Below, piece after piece: positions 1 through 10,061 of a DNA stretch of 64,000 nucleotides. Source of the DNA: Symbiodinium microadriaticum (lineage: Eukaryota; Sar; Dinophyceae; Suessiales; Symbiodiniaceae); contig LSRX01000008.1 in NCBI GenBank assembly GCA_001939145.1, positions 688,957 to 752,956 on the forward strand. Direction: 5' to 3'. Position numbers and translations under genes: made by a program. The stretch's first letter is position 1. Each line of letters opens with the position of its first letter. Under the pieces are notes generated by a model. That model did not search any database and was not told where the DNA came from. It saw only the letters and a list, made by a program, of their open reading frames with translations.

Positions 1-130
1 AAACCCTAAAGCCATACTGAGAGCTAGAAATCCTCCGTGGCCAGGTCGCTGCGGTGCTCGTTTACTGCGCCATCGCAGGGATCGGGAAGCCTTTGCCCCG
101 GCGAACAGGGCGTGTATAGGGAGCATTTTA

Positions 131-460
131 AGGGTTTAAGGTTTAGGGTTTAGGGGTTTTCAGCCCTTGGCCCGGCGAGCAGGGTTTTTATAGGGTTTTT
201 ATGGGTGTAGGGTGTAGGGCGTTTAGGAGTTTAGGGTGGGGGTTTGGGATATGGGGGTTAGGGGTTTAGGGGTTTAGGGGTTTATAGGGGTTTAAGGCTT
301 TAGGGCTTTGGGGCATTAGGGGTTAGGGGTTTAGAGGTTTGGTTTAGGGGTTTAGGGTGTAGGACTCTTGGCGCTTATAGGGTTTAGGGGTTTAGGGGAT
401 TTTTTACGTTTTTAGCGGCTTGGCGGTGTAGGGTATAGCGAATTCCGAATCCTAGAAAGG
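131..460 (+). repeat. Interstitial telomere-like tract (TTTAGGG)
   Basis: Degenerate TTTAGGG and TTTAGGGG units run for about 330 bp. The preceding 12-130 is unique sequence and the window itself opens with AAACCCTAAAG, the opposite orientation. The units vary too much for an active chromosome end. From 461 to 697 there are only scattered TTTAGGG words and no element I can name. Confidence 0.85.
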
Positions 461-697
461 TGGAGCCTAGGTTTAGGAGGATTAGTGCTAGGATCCCTTA
501 TGCTTTACCTTAAGGGGATGGGGATAATAATGGTCCAACTTTCTGGCTTCTGCTGTTAAGTCTTTCTCTTACAGGCTTTAGGGTTTGGGTTTTTGAATTT
601 TGGTGTTAGGGTTTTGCTATTTCTTCTTTGGGTGCTGGATTGCGTTTGGGCTTGTGATGCAATGAACTACTAAGTAGCTTGTCCAGTCAAATCATTT

Positions 698-913
698 TTG
701 TGTTGCAGAGATGATTATCATCATGGCGATGATGATGGCTGTGATGACGATGATGATGATGTTGATTATGATGATTTCTTGAAATTGGCTGCTATTGTTG
801 CTATCATTCTGTGTTTAATCGGGGCTTGGAGCTTAGGTCTAGGTGTTTGTAGGGAGTACCGGCGAGTTCAGTTAAGTAGTAAATCTGTAAACTTAAGTCG
901 AGGCAGGGCGTGA
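698..913 (+). CDS. Candidate exon, acidic stretch plus membrane segment
   Basis: The frame gives 71 residues: a Asp/His-rich low-complexity stretch (residues 5-26, from GATGAT repeats) followed by one hydrophobic segment (about residues 28-51) and a basic tail. A TTGTGTTGCAG acceptor-like sequence precedes residue 5, so the real start may be a splice site. Length is within chance and the acidic part is a microsatellite translation. No family recognised. The stretch 914-1338 shows no feature. Confidence 0.2.
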   Translation: MCCRDDYHHGDDDGCDDDDDDVDYDDFLKLAAIVAIILCLIGAWSLGLGVCREYRRVQLSSKSVNLSRGRA

Positions 914-1338
914 CTTGTTATACGGGTCCAGAGGGTCATTGGGTCAATTCGGACTCACTGTTTTAGATGCCAGTATGTTTACCCGCACAGTTCTTCATGC
1001 TTTTTCAGTCACAGTAATTACTTAAGTAGTGGTGTTATCCTTGTCCCGCCGAATCAACATACCGCGAAGCTTTATACTCTAGTTCTGAAGGCGATTGTAT
1101 CATGCGATAGGGCTAGTAATAGGGTATACTAGGGTTTTGAATTTCGGCGCAATTTTTGTTTAGGGTAACACCCCGTAGACGGTTTGTTGCATCACCATTA
1201 TGTGGAGCCCTACCTGCCTGACACCTTGTGGCGGGTAACCCCTTACCCCAGCATGTCTGAAGAAGCATGAACTTTGGCGTGCGGGTTTAGATGGTCCTGT
1301 GCCGTAGCTGTTGCTGCAGAGATGGCTGATGTTACGAG

Positions 1339-1965
1339 ATGACAGGCCAGTCAATACTAATTAATGTTAATCACGAGGATAGTAATGCCCATAATAGCAG
1401 AAGAAGAATAGTAGTGGTGTTGATAATAGGAGGGGAAACAATCAGTTCGCATCCACTTGAAGCAGTCTTGGTGCGGGACGAGCCGACGGCGAAGCAGCAG
1501 CAGATTCTGGAAGAATCCCTGAAACAAGTTTTGACTAAAGCTGGCTTGGTTTCCCACGAGCGCTATTCAGAAGTTGTGCCCATCATGAAGAGCCTGGACC
1601 AGGCGTTACGAGACATGCGTGTCATGCTGCAGCATGCAAAGGAAACATGGCGTGTGAATGCCCGGAGCGTGTACCGGCGACATCTTTGCCCGGATTTTTG
1701 CATCAGGAAGATCGTCGCCGTGTCCATGCTGGCCTGAAAAGGTCGGGAGCACTCCGGCCCTTTCCTCTCCCGATACCCGTGCTGAGTTATAGGGGTTCCT
1801 GTGAGGGATCTTTATAAGGTGATTCGGATTGGGGGGAGGCCGAGTCCACCTTGCAGCACTGGTGCAAGTGCAAGGCAGTCCTTGAGTGTAAACTACGCTG
1901 TAGACATCTCCTCCGAACGCTTGCCTAGTGTCATTGAGGAAGTCGTTTTCGAAACGAGCTTGTAA
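1339..1965 (+). CDS. Candidate coding region, unknown product
   Basis: An ATG frame covers 132 codons to a TGA at 1735. Residues about 40-115 are rich in Glu, Gln, Lys, Arg and Leu in a helical, possibly coiled-coil pattern. The same frame reopens after a second TGA (1783) and continues 60 codons to TAA at 1963. Either these are two exons or a decayed gene. No conserved domain recognised. Length alone is not beyond chance. Confidence 0.3.
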
Positions 1966-2154
1966 TGGTCTTATTTGTCGCGCCTTTGCCTTTGTTTGCC
2001 ACGACTTTCTTCCTCAATTGGATTGCCTGCTCTGTGGGGGGGAAGGGCGGCATTCATCACGCTTCCGTCAGCATGGTGTCTGACTGGATTTTGCTCTGAG
2101 GAAAGGAAGTACATGCGACCACTAGGCACTTGTACCCTTGGGGCAGGCAAAAAA

Positions 2155-2263
2155 CCCAGACCTTTCAAAATCCCTTGATTAAGGAATATATTTTTCATTA
2201 TAGTAGGATGCCTAATATATGATTTGAGGTATTCCTTAATCAAGGGATTTTGGAAGGTCTGGG
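2155..2263. mobile_element. IR-7 palindromic element, copy 1
   Basis: Terminal inverted repeats of about 33 bp begin CCCAGACCTTTCAAAATCCC and end with its complement. The interior is AT-rich (ATTATAGTAGGATGCC). A second, truncated IR-7 end (AAGGGATTTTGGAAGGTGTG) lies at 2332-2353. Siblings are at 3984, 14999, 40883, 42199, 42506, 53487 and 56580. Confidence 0.85.
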
Positions 2264-2816
2264 TACCCCGAACATCCTTAAACCTTGTACACCATATAAG
2301 TTCCTTATAATTAGATCCTGAAAAGGTAACTAAGGGATTTTGGAAGGTGTGAATAACATAAAAGCCTAAACAACTACTGTTGCTCAGCCGACTCCTGTCC
2401 GTGGTCTGTGCATGGGAGATTCATCCATGTGGGCTGGCCGGGCCTGAAGGGTAAGGACATGGGGCTTTTGGTCCCACAAGCCATACGAAGGGTTTAAGGT
2501 TAAGGGTTTAGGGTTTAGGGCTTTTGGGCCCATCAAACATACTTGCGATTTCGGGTTTAGGGTTCATACTACAATAGGATTTGGGGTGATTTCGGGCCTT
2601 TCACGACGCCAGACCTTACTCCATCCTTTTTCGCTCCGAACCGTCACATCCTCTAAGCGAACAGTCGCATGTGGCCGAGGATTGCGCCTTTCCAAAAGCA
2701 CTTCGCGGCCGATGCCACGGACTGGGTGAGGGATGCCATAAGCCCGAAACCCTAACACGTAATCTGTAGGCACAGAGAGACTTTAGGGTTCGGGGTTTAG
2801 GGTACGCTACCCTGTA

Positions 2817-2918
2817 GTCTCCATTGTAGTCATTGTAGTTCATTTTTGGGGTTACGGTTTAGGATCCTTAATATACCATTGGTTAGTCCAAAAAATAAGG
2901 AACCACAATGATGGAGAC
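2817..2918. mobile_element. IR-6 palindromic element, copy 1, TA-flanked
   Basis: The element runs GTCTCCATTGTAG ... CAATGATGGAGAC and is flanked by TA on both sides (2815-2816 and 2919-2920), the target expected for Tc1/mariner-like insertion. No coding capacity. Siblings are at 15202 and 35870. Confidence 0.8.
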
Positions 2919-3211
2919 TATATAGGTAGAGACCCTATATGAGAACCCCAAAAGATTGTAGACGGTTTATGTATAGTAGAAGCCAGAAAATTGGAACATT
3001 AGTGTCCCCATGCCCTTAAGGTAGAGTATAACAGATCTTAGCACTGATCCTCCTAAATCCATGTTCCAACTTTCTGGGATTCCCTCTAGAGAGTCTTGGG
3101 GGTCGGCTTGAGTTTCCGGCTTTTGGGTTTCGGATTTGCTGGCTTAGTGCTTCAGATTCAGGGCTTTGGGTTTGAGGAACTTTTGGGTCGGAATCCCATA
3201 CATAAACCCTA

Positions 3212-3301
3212 CCTGGACCCTAAAGAACCTCCCTTTTTAGGGTTTCTTATTATGATTTCCTTGTATAAGTCCTTAAAAGGGTAGCTTCTTTGGGGTCTAG
3301 G
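3212..3301. mobile_element. IR-8 palindromic element, copy 1, TA-flanked
   Basis: The ends are CCTGGACCCTAAAGAA and TTCTTTGGGGTCTAGG, with TA at 3210-3211 and 3302-3303. The core contains TTATTATGATTTCCTT, shared with the copy at 41350. Non-coding, 90 bp. Confidence 0.8.
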
Positions 3302-3411
3302 TAAACCCCAAGCAAGAGCTCTTTCGAATCAACTGGCAGGAGCCCATATCGGCCTTGGCAAGCATCGCTCCTCGGCAGAAAAATACATCTGAGGGACATA
3401 TGCGGAATTAT

Positions 3412-3547
3412 ATACATATATATATATATATATAATGTATATATATATATATGTAGAGGGAGAGAGACAGTATCCTGTACATAAATATATTTTCTAATAT
3501 ATACATATATATATATATATATATCTATATATATATATACATATATC
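3412..3547. repeat. TA-rich microsatellite, partly palindromic
   Basis: Runs of alternating T and A with TACATA interruptions lie on both sides of a 50-bp GAGAGAGACAG insert and can fold on themselves. The 61-bp island just upstream (3309-3405) is open in one frame but is within chance length. Confidence 0.85.
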
Positions 3548-3983
3548 TTCAAAATGTAGTATATGTATGGGCGTTTTGGGGTTTCGTGGGTATTTAAGCT
3601 CAAGGCTTATGTTTACACCTGGTATGCGATTTAGGGTTGCAGCTGAACTTGCAGGTGTGAAGGGTTCGGATTTCAGATAAGATGCTTATGCTCAGAGCGT
3701 TCTCTTGTGGAATTTGCTGTTAAGTCTAAACCGTAAAGCCTAAATTCAGACCCAAAGCTGAGCTGCCCCTTTTTTGATCATGGGGGCCTGCGGCTCCAGG
3801 AGAGTTCATCTGCTATACGATCATCATGATCATCGCCACATTCGCTTCAGTCGTATCGTAGAGAGGTGACTGCCAGAATTCGAAACCCTAAACCCTAAGC
3901 CCTACTTCGATGCGGCGGAAGGATTTGACCTCGAACCGCCATGGCCTTTTGAAGGTACTCAATCTTTACTCCGGGGCCAATTC

Positions 3984-4078
3984 TCAGAGACTCCAACAAC
4001 CCCCTTAATTAAGGGTTTTGGGGTTTAGGGTATAGTTTAAGTTATATTCCTTTATTAAAGGGTTTTGGAACATCTGGG
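3984..4078. mobile_element. IR-7 element, copy 2, degenerate, with telomere-like words inside
   Basis: The ends CAGAGACTCCAACAACCCCC and GGGTTTTGGAACATCTGGG match IR-7 ends. A GGGGTTTAGGG word sits immediately after the left arm. Upstream (3560-3980) is mostly unique sequence with small open frames and one CCCTAAA patch at 3884-3900. Confidence 0.55.
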
Positions 4079-4214
4079 AAAGGTACCATGTGCGAAGTCC
4101 TTTCGTGCCAACGCACATTCTGCTTGACTCCTTGGACCCATTGGGTGTTGCCCTAGGGTTCAGGGGTTTAGGGTTGAGGGTATAGATCCACAACTCTTGT
4201 CCACATGTCGGTTT

Positions 4215-4425
4215 AGTAGCCCAAAGTCAAAACCCTCAACTCCTGAATCCTAAGCCCATTTGACCATGATCCCAAACCCAGCCCCAAACCCTAAACCCCA
4301 AACCCTAAACCCTAAACCCCAAACCCTAAACCCTAAACCCTAAACCCCAAACCCCAAACCCCAAACCCTAAACCCCAAACCCTAAACCCTAAACCCCAAA
4401 CCCTAAACCCTAAAACCTAGAACCT
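4215..4425 (-). repeat. Interstitial telomere-like tract (CCCTAAA)
   Basis: About 200 bp of CCCTAAA alternating with CCCCAAA, one of the cleanest tracts in the window. The mixing of two unit types in runs suggests local unequal exchange rather than a telomere end. Confidence 0.9.
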
Positions 4426-4528
4426 CGGGGGCCTGCATTGTTTTGGCTGCGCAGCTACGGCCGGTCAGGATTTAGAGGTTGGGATCGCGAGTGAGTGGTT
4501 TTTCAAGGTCCCGGTAGCCCCATTTAGG

Positions 4529-4625
4529 GGTTTCCGAAAATCGGGGACCCTAATATAGCACCCTAAATGGTAGGATGCTTATCATAAGGACCCCAGAATA
4601 AGGTACCCTAATTATTGGAAACCCG
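4529..4625. mobile_element. IR-16 element with 8-bp target duplication
   Basis: A 97-bp AT-rich element with ends GGTTTCCGAAAAT and ATTATTGGAAACCCG is bracketed by the direct repeat CATTTAGG (4521-4528 and 4626-4633). An 8-bp duplication is typical of hAT-type insertion and differs from the TA-flanked families here. Single copy in the window. Confidence 0.65.
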
Positions 4626-4642
4626 CATTTAGGTCGGCAGGT

Positions 4643-4927
4643 TTGGCCGAAGCTAACCTAAAGCCAAGCTCGACTCTTTCCAGGTCCAGCGGCATTCTGT
4701 ATTGGTGCCTTCCTTCCAGCGCCTCGATGACGAGGACGGGGGTTCAGGTTTCAATTAGGATTTGGTGGCTTGGGTCCCGAGTGCTGGCCTTTCCGGCTCC
4801 TCCTTTGTTAGGGCAAGCCGCGTTGCTGTCGCTGTTTCATGATTCATGGAGAGAATCGTCTCAGACGATCATGCTGAAAGTCCTAGGAGTCCTAGAACCC
4901 TACATATGCCCCGTTGGCGTACAGTAG
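4643..4927 (+). CDS. Candidate coding island, weak
   Basis: One frame is open for 94 codons and a second frame is also open from 4657 to 4755, so the true frame is uncertain. A TACAGTAG acceptor-like site closes the island. No domain recognised; chance cannot be excluded. Confidence 0.15.
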   Translation: MAEANLKPSSTLSRSSGILYWCLPSSASMTRTGVQVSIRIWWLGSRVLAFPAPPLLGQAALLSLFHDSWRESSQTIMLKVLGVLEPYICPVGVQ

Positions 4928-5034
4928 GTTCTGGAAGATGAAGTTGTTTTCTCAGTGCTACTTTGCCAGAGTTCGGTTGCAAGGTGCCAGTCCTGAGTGA
5001 CCAGGCATCTCCACCCTGACTTTCTGCGGAAACT

Positions 5035-5165
5035 CTACACCCTAAACCCTAAAATCCCAACTTCTAAGCCTACCCGTTTAGAGTTCGGGCCTTCTTGGGA
5101 AACCTCGTAAACCCTATAAACCCTAAACCCATAAACCCTAAACCCATAAACCCCTAAAGTCCGAG
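5035..5165 (-). repeat. Interstitial telomere-like tract (CCCTAAA)
   Basis: Two patches of CCCTAAA and ATAAACCCTAAACCC separated by a 40-bp unique stretch. Confidence 0.8.
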
Positions 5166-5223
5166 GCCGCTCTCTTCCCAAATCTCGTACAAATTTTCCG
5201 AAGCTGAAGCCTTCTTCTACGTC

Positions 5224-5448
5224 CCCTAAGGCTCCATGTACTTAATTAGTAGGCCTCAAGGGGCTTCTTATCTAGGTACTTGAAGGTCTTCGTATAGATG
5301 GGTACTGATTGAGGTCTAAGCATAGATAGGTACTTTAAGGTCTAAGTATAGATAGGTACTTCAAGGTCTAAGTATCGACCGATACTTTAAGATCTATAAG
5401 TATATGCTGTGTACCCATGAATAAATAGAGGTGCATGGAGCCTTAGGG
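5224..5448. mobile_element. IR-17 element carrying an internal tandem repeat
   Basis: Terminal inverted repeats CCCTAAGGCTCCATG and CATGGAGCCTTAGGG enclose about five degenerate ~33-bp units of AGGTCTAAGTATAGATAGG type (5280-5400). A simpler relative lies at 53716-53811. The tandem interior makes it about twice the length of other elements here. Confidence 0.65.
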
Positions 5449-5452
5449 TACT

Positions 5453-6024
5453 GTGTCTGTTCATGAAGGAGCAGCATCTGATTCTCGGCTGTCTCAAGGC
5501 TCCCTTCGGAATGAGACCGTTTCGGAGTTTGTGGATTTTGGAGTTGAGAGAGCGTTCCGAGGCAGTGTTGTACAGATTCTTCTGCGGCCGGGTCCACATG
5601 TGTATGTTCGTCAAGGCTGCATCCATTTCCGCGCAGCCGTTGGATTCTTGAGGCATGTTTCTTTGCCATAGACCCCCCCGCATACATCGTAGAAACAGTG
5701 ATCTTCGCCACATTACAGAATGCAGCTGCCACTCGGCAGTGTGTGCGCCTGTCCTACATTAACAGGCTCGTAGAGCCTGTCAAGGCTGTCAAGGTCCTGG
5801 ATCCATCTCCTCGGCTATAAGGGGATCGCCAAAACTACCCCGCGTATGCCATGCACACCCTAAGGCTGGGTCAGCGAAACCGTCCCCCGAAAGGCTTTAT
5901 TTCCCTTAAATCTCAAACCCTTAACCCGATATAGGGTTTGGGAGTCCGAAGCTTTGCCAGCTACTCCCGTCAAAGCTATGCCCTCCCTGGTATGAAACGG
6001 TTCCCTAGTATGGCTTCCTACTAA
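5453..6024 (+). pseudogene. Possible decayed coding region
   Basis: One frame from 5463 gives 62 codons; a second frame is then open from about 5586 to 6024 except for TAA (5818), TAG (5931) and the final TAA. The translated stretch around 5660-5817 has a normal mixed composition with no repeat-derived bias. This suggests a frameshifted, interrupted gene or several small exons. No family recognised. Confidence 0.25.
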
Positions 6025-6035
6025 AGACCACAACC

Positions 6036-6251
6036 TTGTTGTTCCATCATAGCAAACCTGCAGTAGTTAGTTGGCCGACCATGGCCGTTGCCCCGGCTGT
6101 GTCTCATCATTCAGACGAGGTTTGTCTTTGGGCCAAGGCCGGTTCAATCCCTGTTGCTAGGCATTACAAATACCCATCGATTTGCGCGTGCCAGGCCCAT
6201 GCCAACTTCAACTTTGGCCAGTTCTTGCAGGCGCTGCGCAGGGTCTACTGA
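6036..6251 (+). CDS. Candidate exon, unknown product
   Basis: A 71-codon frame follows an acceptor-like TTCCATCATAG and ends at TGA. Composition is mixed with several Cys and His. No domain recognised. 6252-6540 shows only short AT-rich inverted words (TATATACCTTATAG). Confidence 0.2.
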   Translation: MLFHHSKPAVVSWPTMAVAPAVSHHSDEVCLWAKAGSIPVARHYKYPSICACQAHANFNFGQFLQALRRVY

Positions 6252-6544
6252 CAAGGGCCTATATTCTAGGACATTCTCAGGTGGGTAGCTACCCTTGTAG
6301 AAGGTCTATATACCTTATAGAAGCCCTATATATGCTTAAGGGTAGATGGAGACGTAGCTAGGGCGGGTTCAAGACTGCTTCTGGGGCGAGCTGCGTGTGT
6401 CGGACTCAGGTGGGCTAAGCCGGAACCTTTCAGCCCGACAAACTCTAACCTTGAAGCCCTACCTACAACCCCGCCCGTACCAAACAAAATCTCACATCCA
6501 AACAGCTCTCTTAAGCCCAAGACCCAAGTCCATGCAACCCTGAG

Positions 6545-7130
6545 GCTTCACAAGTCCTAAATCCTAAACCCTAAACCCCTAAACTCGAAGCCCTGACCCC
6601 ACTTCCATACAAACGTAAACCCAAGCTTGAAGCGGACTAAGCCTGAAGCCCGAACTCATAAGCCGTCAAGTCATGAGCACTAAGGCCAAGCTCATAAATC
6701 CAAGAATCATGAACCCTAAACCCTGAGCCCTGAACCCGCAACCTTACGCCTGATGCCATAAATCGTTCGCATGGAGAGGCAGAAAGCCTGCCGGTCAGCC
6801 TCTTCAAATGCAAGGCCAGAGCAGTACCAGCTTTGGGGCCTAGGGTTTACAGTATGCGTCGGTTTTAGGTCCTACCTGGGGAATCGAACACCTATTATTT
6901 TTCCGGGATATACCATAGATACCCTGCAAGTACCAGGTCATAACCTACTATTTTGTATGGCTTGGGGCTACAGGTAAAGCCTAAGCCCTAGGCATCCCTA
7001 AACCCTCAACCCCCTAAAACCCAAACCCCCTAAGCCCTAATTCCTAAACGCTAAACCCCCTAAACCCTAACTCCTAAGCCCTAATTCCTAAAACCTTAAC
7101 CCCCTAAACCCTAAACCCAACACCCTTAGC
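6545..7130 (-). repeat. Interstitial telomere-like tracts (CCCTAAA) around a unique island
   Basis: C-strand telomere-like units occupy 6545-6750 and 6985-7130, separated by a unique island (6765-6970) with a 68-codon open frame from 6771. The second tract uses CCCCTAAACCCTAA variants. Confidence 0.8.
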
Positions 7131-7132
7131 AT

Positions 7133-7444
7133 TTGATGAGAGAAGCGTCATTCAGCAAACGCGGGCCGAAGTCCGCAAAAACAGTCAGCAAACAGGCAGC
7201 TGAGAGTCAGAATCCGGAGGGCTTCATGTCGCAAACAGCGGGCGCGAAAGTCAAAGACAGGAGAGCACAAACTCTGCAAAAAGCAGAGCTCGCAAATGCA
7301 AACCACGTGCAACAAACACTTTGCATTGCACCTCCCGCACTCATGGACATGGCATGCCCCTGGTCCAAGCCATTGGGTTTGGCATTTCTCGGAAGGACAT
7401 TTGGATTAACGAAGTTCCGGCTAGTCCAGCCACCGTTAACTTGA
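7133..7444 (+). CDS. Candidate exon, Lys/Ala-rich protein of unknown function
   Basis: The frame opens with ATG right after an acceptor-like CACCCTTAG and runs 103 codons to TGA. Residues 1-65 are basic and polar (Lys, Ser, Ala, Gln), likely helical. From residue 76 it overlaps the left arm of the 0.2-kb inverted repeat, where a second frame is also open. Unrecognised. Confidence 0.3.
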   Translation: MMREASFSKRGPKSAKTVSKQAAESQNPEGFMSQTAGAKVKDRRAQTLQKAELANANHVQQTLCIAPPALMDMACPWSKPLGLAFLGRTFGLTKFRLVQPPLT

Positions 7445-7594
7445 AAGCCTTAACTTATGATCTAAACCCCAAATTTGTCCCCATGCACGATGCACATGCC
7501 TTGCTTTGCTGCTGGACTTCCGCCTGGGCTGCTGCGGCTAGCGCCACTTCTGGTCGACCGTCAGTCAGGCCGGCCTGGAGGGAGGGCATTTTAA
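7359..7594 (+). repeat. Left arm of a 3.4-kb-spaced inverted repeat
   Basis: This 236-bp segment is present in reverse complement at 10583-10789. Similarity starts abruptly at CCTGGTCCAAGCC and fades after CCTGGAGGGAGGGCA. The two arms differ by point changes and an indel of about 30 bp (CTAGCGCCACTTCTGGTC region). One frame (7361-7555) stays open in both arms. Confidence 0.9.
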
Positions 7595-8298
7595 GAACAA
7601 TGTTCAGCCCCTAAAGAGTTCCACTATGTTCTATGTAAAGTGTATAGATGCACATGGTATATGAGCTCCTTACTCAAACCCCGATTGCATCGCCAGCAGG
7701 AGAGGTAAAGGTGCCTAGTTTTCGAATCCAGGCATCCTCGTGCTCTCTGCATCAGACGATGGCAGCCATAGTGTCGGAGGTTGCACAGCATTCAGCCACC
7801 TGGTTTGGCGGACTTGTATCACGGGTTCGCTTGATCTGACACTCCTGCGTTTGCTGCCTTGATTCGCTGCGGTGGCGGCTGTAACACGATGCATTGACAA
7901 CGATCTTCGCCGCCCATTCTTCCGACGGGTGTGTACGTTATCAAAGCTTTTTTTGTGGGGGATGCGTCGGAAGATGTGCTTCGAGTTTGCCTCTGGCCAC
8001 ACAAGACGGTCCCTTGGCGCAATGGCTGGCGTGCCGGGTTGAGCACAGATTGCACCCATCAGCCGGAGTGTTCGCCTAGATGTGCCACGCTGCTGTCTGC
8101 CTTTCGACCGGAGCTTGTCCTAGTCACTTTCCACTCCACTCCACGCCACTCCACTCGTTGCCAACGGCCGCTCATTCAGCTAGCTCGTTTGATAACACCA
8201 ACCGAACACCCGCCCGATTCAGGATGACCTCAAGGCCACACGGATGTCCAAATCCACCATTCGCAATTAACGAGTCTTGATCGTCACAATATAATTAA

Positions 8299-8520
8299 AG
8301 CGGATCTGGTGTTGAGCCGGCCACTCACGCCCAGCGATGTCCTGAATACTTGTACGATGGGTTTGCAGAGAATTCTGGAGAATCCATGTCAGAATTGATC
8401 CTTGCTAGAAATTCTGATTTTATCAGCAAGGACAGCTCGGACAGCTCATCCAGCAGCTCAAGTCAGGCACGCTTTCTTATGTATGTTCCGACTTCAAGTG
8501 TAGCATTTGGGGTCACTTAG
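8299..8520 (+). CDS. Candidate exon, Ser-rich
   Basis: One frame stays open for about 73 codons to TAG at 8518, including a run of Ser and Asp codons (GACAGCTCGGACAGCTCATCC). There is no ATG near the start. It lies inside the inverted-repeat-bounded segment. Function unknown. Confidence 0.25.
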   Translation, partial: SGSGVEPATHAQRCPEYLYDGFAENSGESMSELILARNSDFISKDSSDSSSSSSSQARFLMYVPTSSVAFGVT

Positions 8521-8831
8521 TGCCGGCCTGTAGAAGGGAACGAACGCATGGGAGTTTCGGAAAAACGGATCATGTCCTTGGCTGCACGGAAGCCGAACAG
8601 GGTTCTCGACCAGGACAAGTTAGACTGAGTCTTTATTTTCGAGCACCAGAGGAAAGCAGGCCGCACCTGACCCCAGTTGCAGTCCTCCACTTTTTGGCAA
8701 GCTTCTGCTATACACAGGCCTTGAGAAAACCCTAGTACATCACGCATTGTGGCCTTTGTGTTTCCGTGGATGCGACGGCTTCAAGCTCACTCGCGAGGTT
8801 TGCCAAGCTGCTAAGCACGACACATTGAATA

Positions 8832-9335
8832 TTGCCCACCATAAAGCGCAACCGTCCAATCATTCCCGTGTGGAGGGTACATCTTCCTTTTGAGGAAGCT
8901 GTATTATCCGATCAAGATAGACTCCAACCAAGCCCGACGGAGACCTGTACACTTCCCCTGCGAACAGGCAGCACCCGCTGCCAAACCGAAGCTAAAGGCC
9001 AAGTTCCTCCTGCGAAAGGCTGCGCATGCTGCGGTTGGGGTTGGAGCTGTAGTTTGGCTAGCCAAGGCCTTAGGATTTCAAGTGTTGCGCGGGCAAGGCA
9101 ATGTCAGAGGCTTGTGTCGACGCGGAAATGTGGCGTCATCCCATTCCGTACATCGGAACATGATGCCCCCATACTGACAAGTGTTTCCGTCAGATTTGTT
9201 TTGTTATTTTGCGGTCTGCTGGTTCCGGGCAGGTCCCGCAACATCATGTACCACACGCAGCTTGTACCCCCAAACCCCCCAGGTTGTCCGGTATGTCCGG
9301 ATATGTCCGGTTTGGATGTGACTGTAAGTTTGTGA
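8832..9335 (+). CDS. Candidate coding region inside the inverted-repeat segment
   Basis: Two plus-strand frames are open: 8845-9177 (110 codons; an Ala/Lys-rich part then a hydrophobic stretch near 9027-9090 that could span a membrane) and 8832-9335 (167 codons, Cys/Pro-rich). Only one can be the main product. The second is the longest frame of the region but begins without a clear ATG. No family recognised. Confidence 0.3.
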   Translation: MPTIKRNRPIIPVWRVHLPFEEAVLSDQDRLQPSPTETCTLPLRTGSTRCQTEAKGQVPPAKGCACCGWGWSCSLASQGLRISSVARARQCQRLVSTRKCGVIPFRTSEHDAPILTSVSVRFVLLFCGLLVPGRSRNIMYHTQLVPPNPPGCPVCPDMSGLDVTVSL

Positions 9336-9579
9336 GCAACCTGGACCACTGAAAGCAACCTTAATCCATGGCCTCTCGACCCTCCAGAATGCTTTGTCTT
9401 TTCCATCAGGTGAGGACAGCACATACCACTGCACCGATAAGCTCCTCGGCCGTTGCATGGATTTGCAAAGACCTGGAGTTTTTGGGTTGTTTCTGCAAAG
9501 ATCGAGTTTTTGGTGCGCTGTGGTCTTCATGTCTGTGTTCTTGTTGTTCTCGTGTTTCCAATCGCGAATACCATTCTTT

Positions 9580-9775
9580 TGGTTGTGGTTGTTTTTTTTG
9601 TTGCTGCTCTTGCTGTTGCTGCTGCTGCTTTTGCTGGCATCCCCAAAACTCGAGTTTTGGCACCGGGTGTTTGGGGTTTTGTCTAAATGTTTAAAGTGGT
9701 TGGCGCCCGTGGACACCAACAGCTGCAGCAGCAGCAGCAGCAGCAACAACAACAACACCAACACGTTTTCATAGG
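9580..9775. repeat. Complementary CTG/TTG and CAG/CAA runs with an 18-bp palindrome between
   Basis: TTG/CTG codons (9590-9635) and CAG/CAA codons (9719-9760) are complementary and about 85 bp apart, so the strand can fold into a long imperfect hairpin. Between them is the perfect palindrome CCAAAACTCGAGTTTTGG (9643-9660). Long frames called across it are poly-Leu or poly-Gln translations. Confidence 0.8.
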
Positions 9776-10061
9776 ATTTCCGTGCGTTTTGATAGGATTT
9801 CCATGCGTTTATCAGGGCGCGTGCAGTACCAGGGTTCACGGGTGTCTAGGCTTAAGAACTTGCGGTCTTCTGGTGGGCTTGGGTTTGGGCTTAGGGCTGC
9901 AGCGCCTGAAGCCCACGCTTTCCAAAGCATTGAAATCTTACTTTCGAGATCCCCAAACCATCCGAAACACAACTCTTCCAACCCCCACCCTTCAAAATAC
10001 CAATCGACACCTTCAAAATCCGACTGAAAGCCATTCAAACTCCCACTGAAGCCCGTCAACA

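Noticed and set aside
1..460. True telomere at the left end
   Set aside because: Orientation changes within the first 130 bp, units are degenerate and similar tracts occur throughout.
2564..2843. Minus frames 2564-2773 and 2616-2843
   Set aside because: The plus strand is equally open and the second runs into an IR-6 element, so no strand could be chosen.
7990..8060. TGGCGCAATGG resembling a tRNA A box
   Set aside because: No B box at the expected distance and no cloverleaf can be drawn.
9204..9839. 211-codon minus-strand frame
   Set aside because: Its middle is poly-Leu, poly-Ser and poly-Gln from the triplet repeat; the remainder shows no motif.
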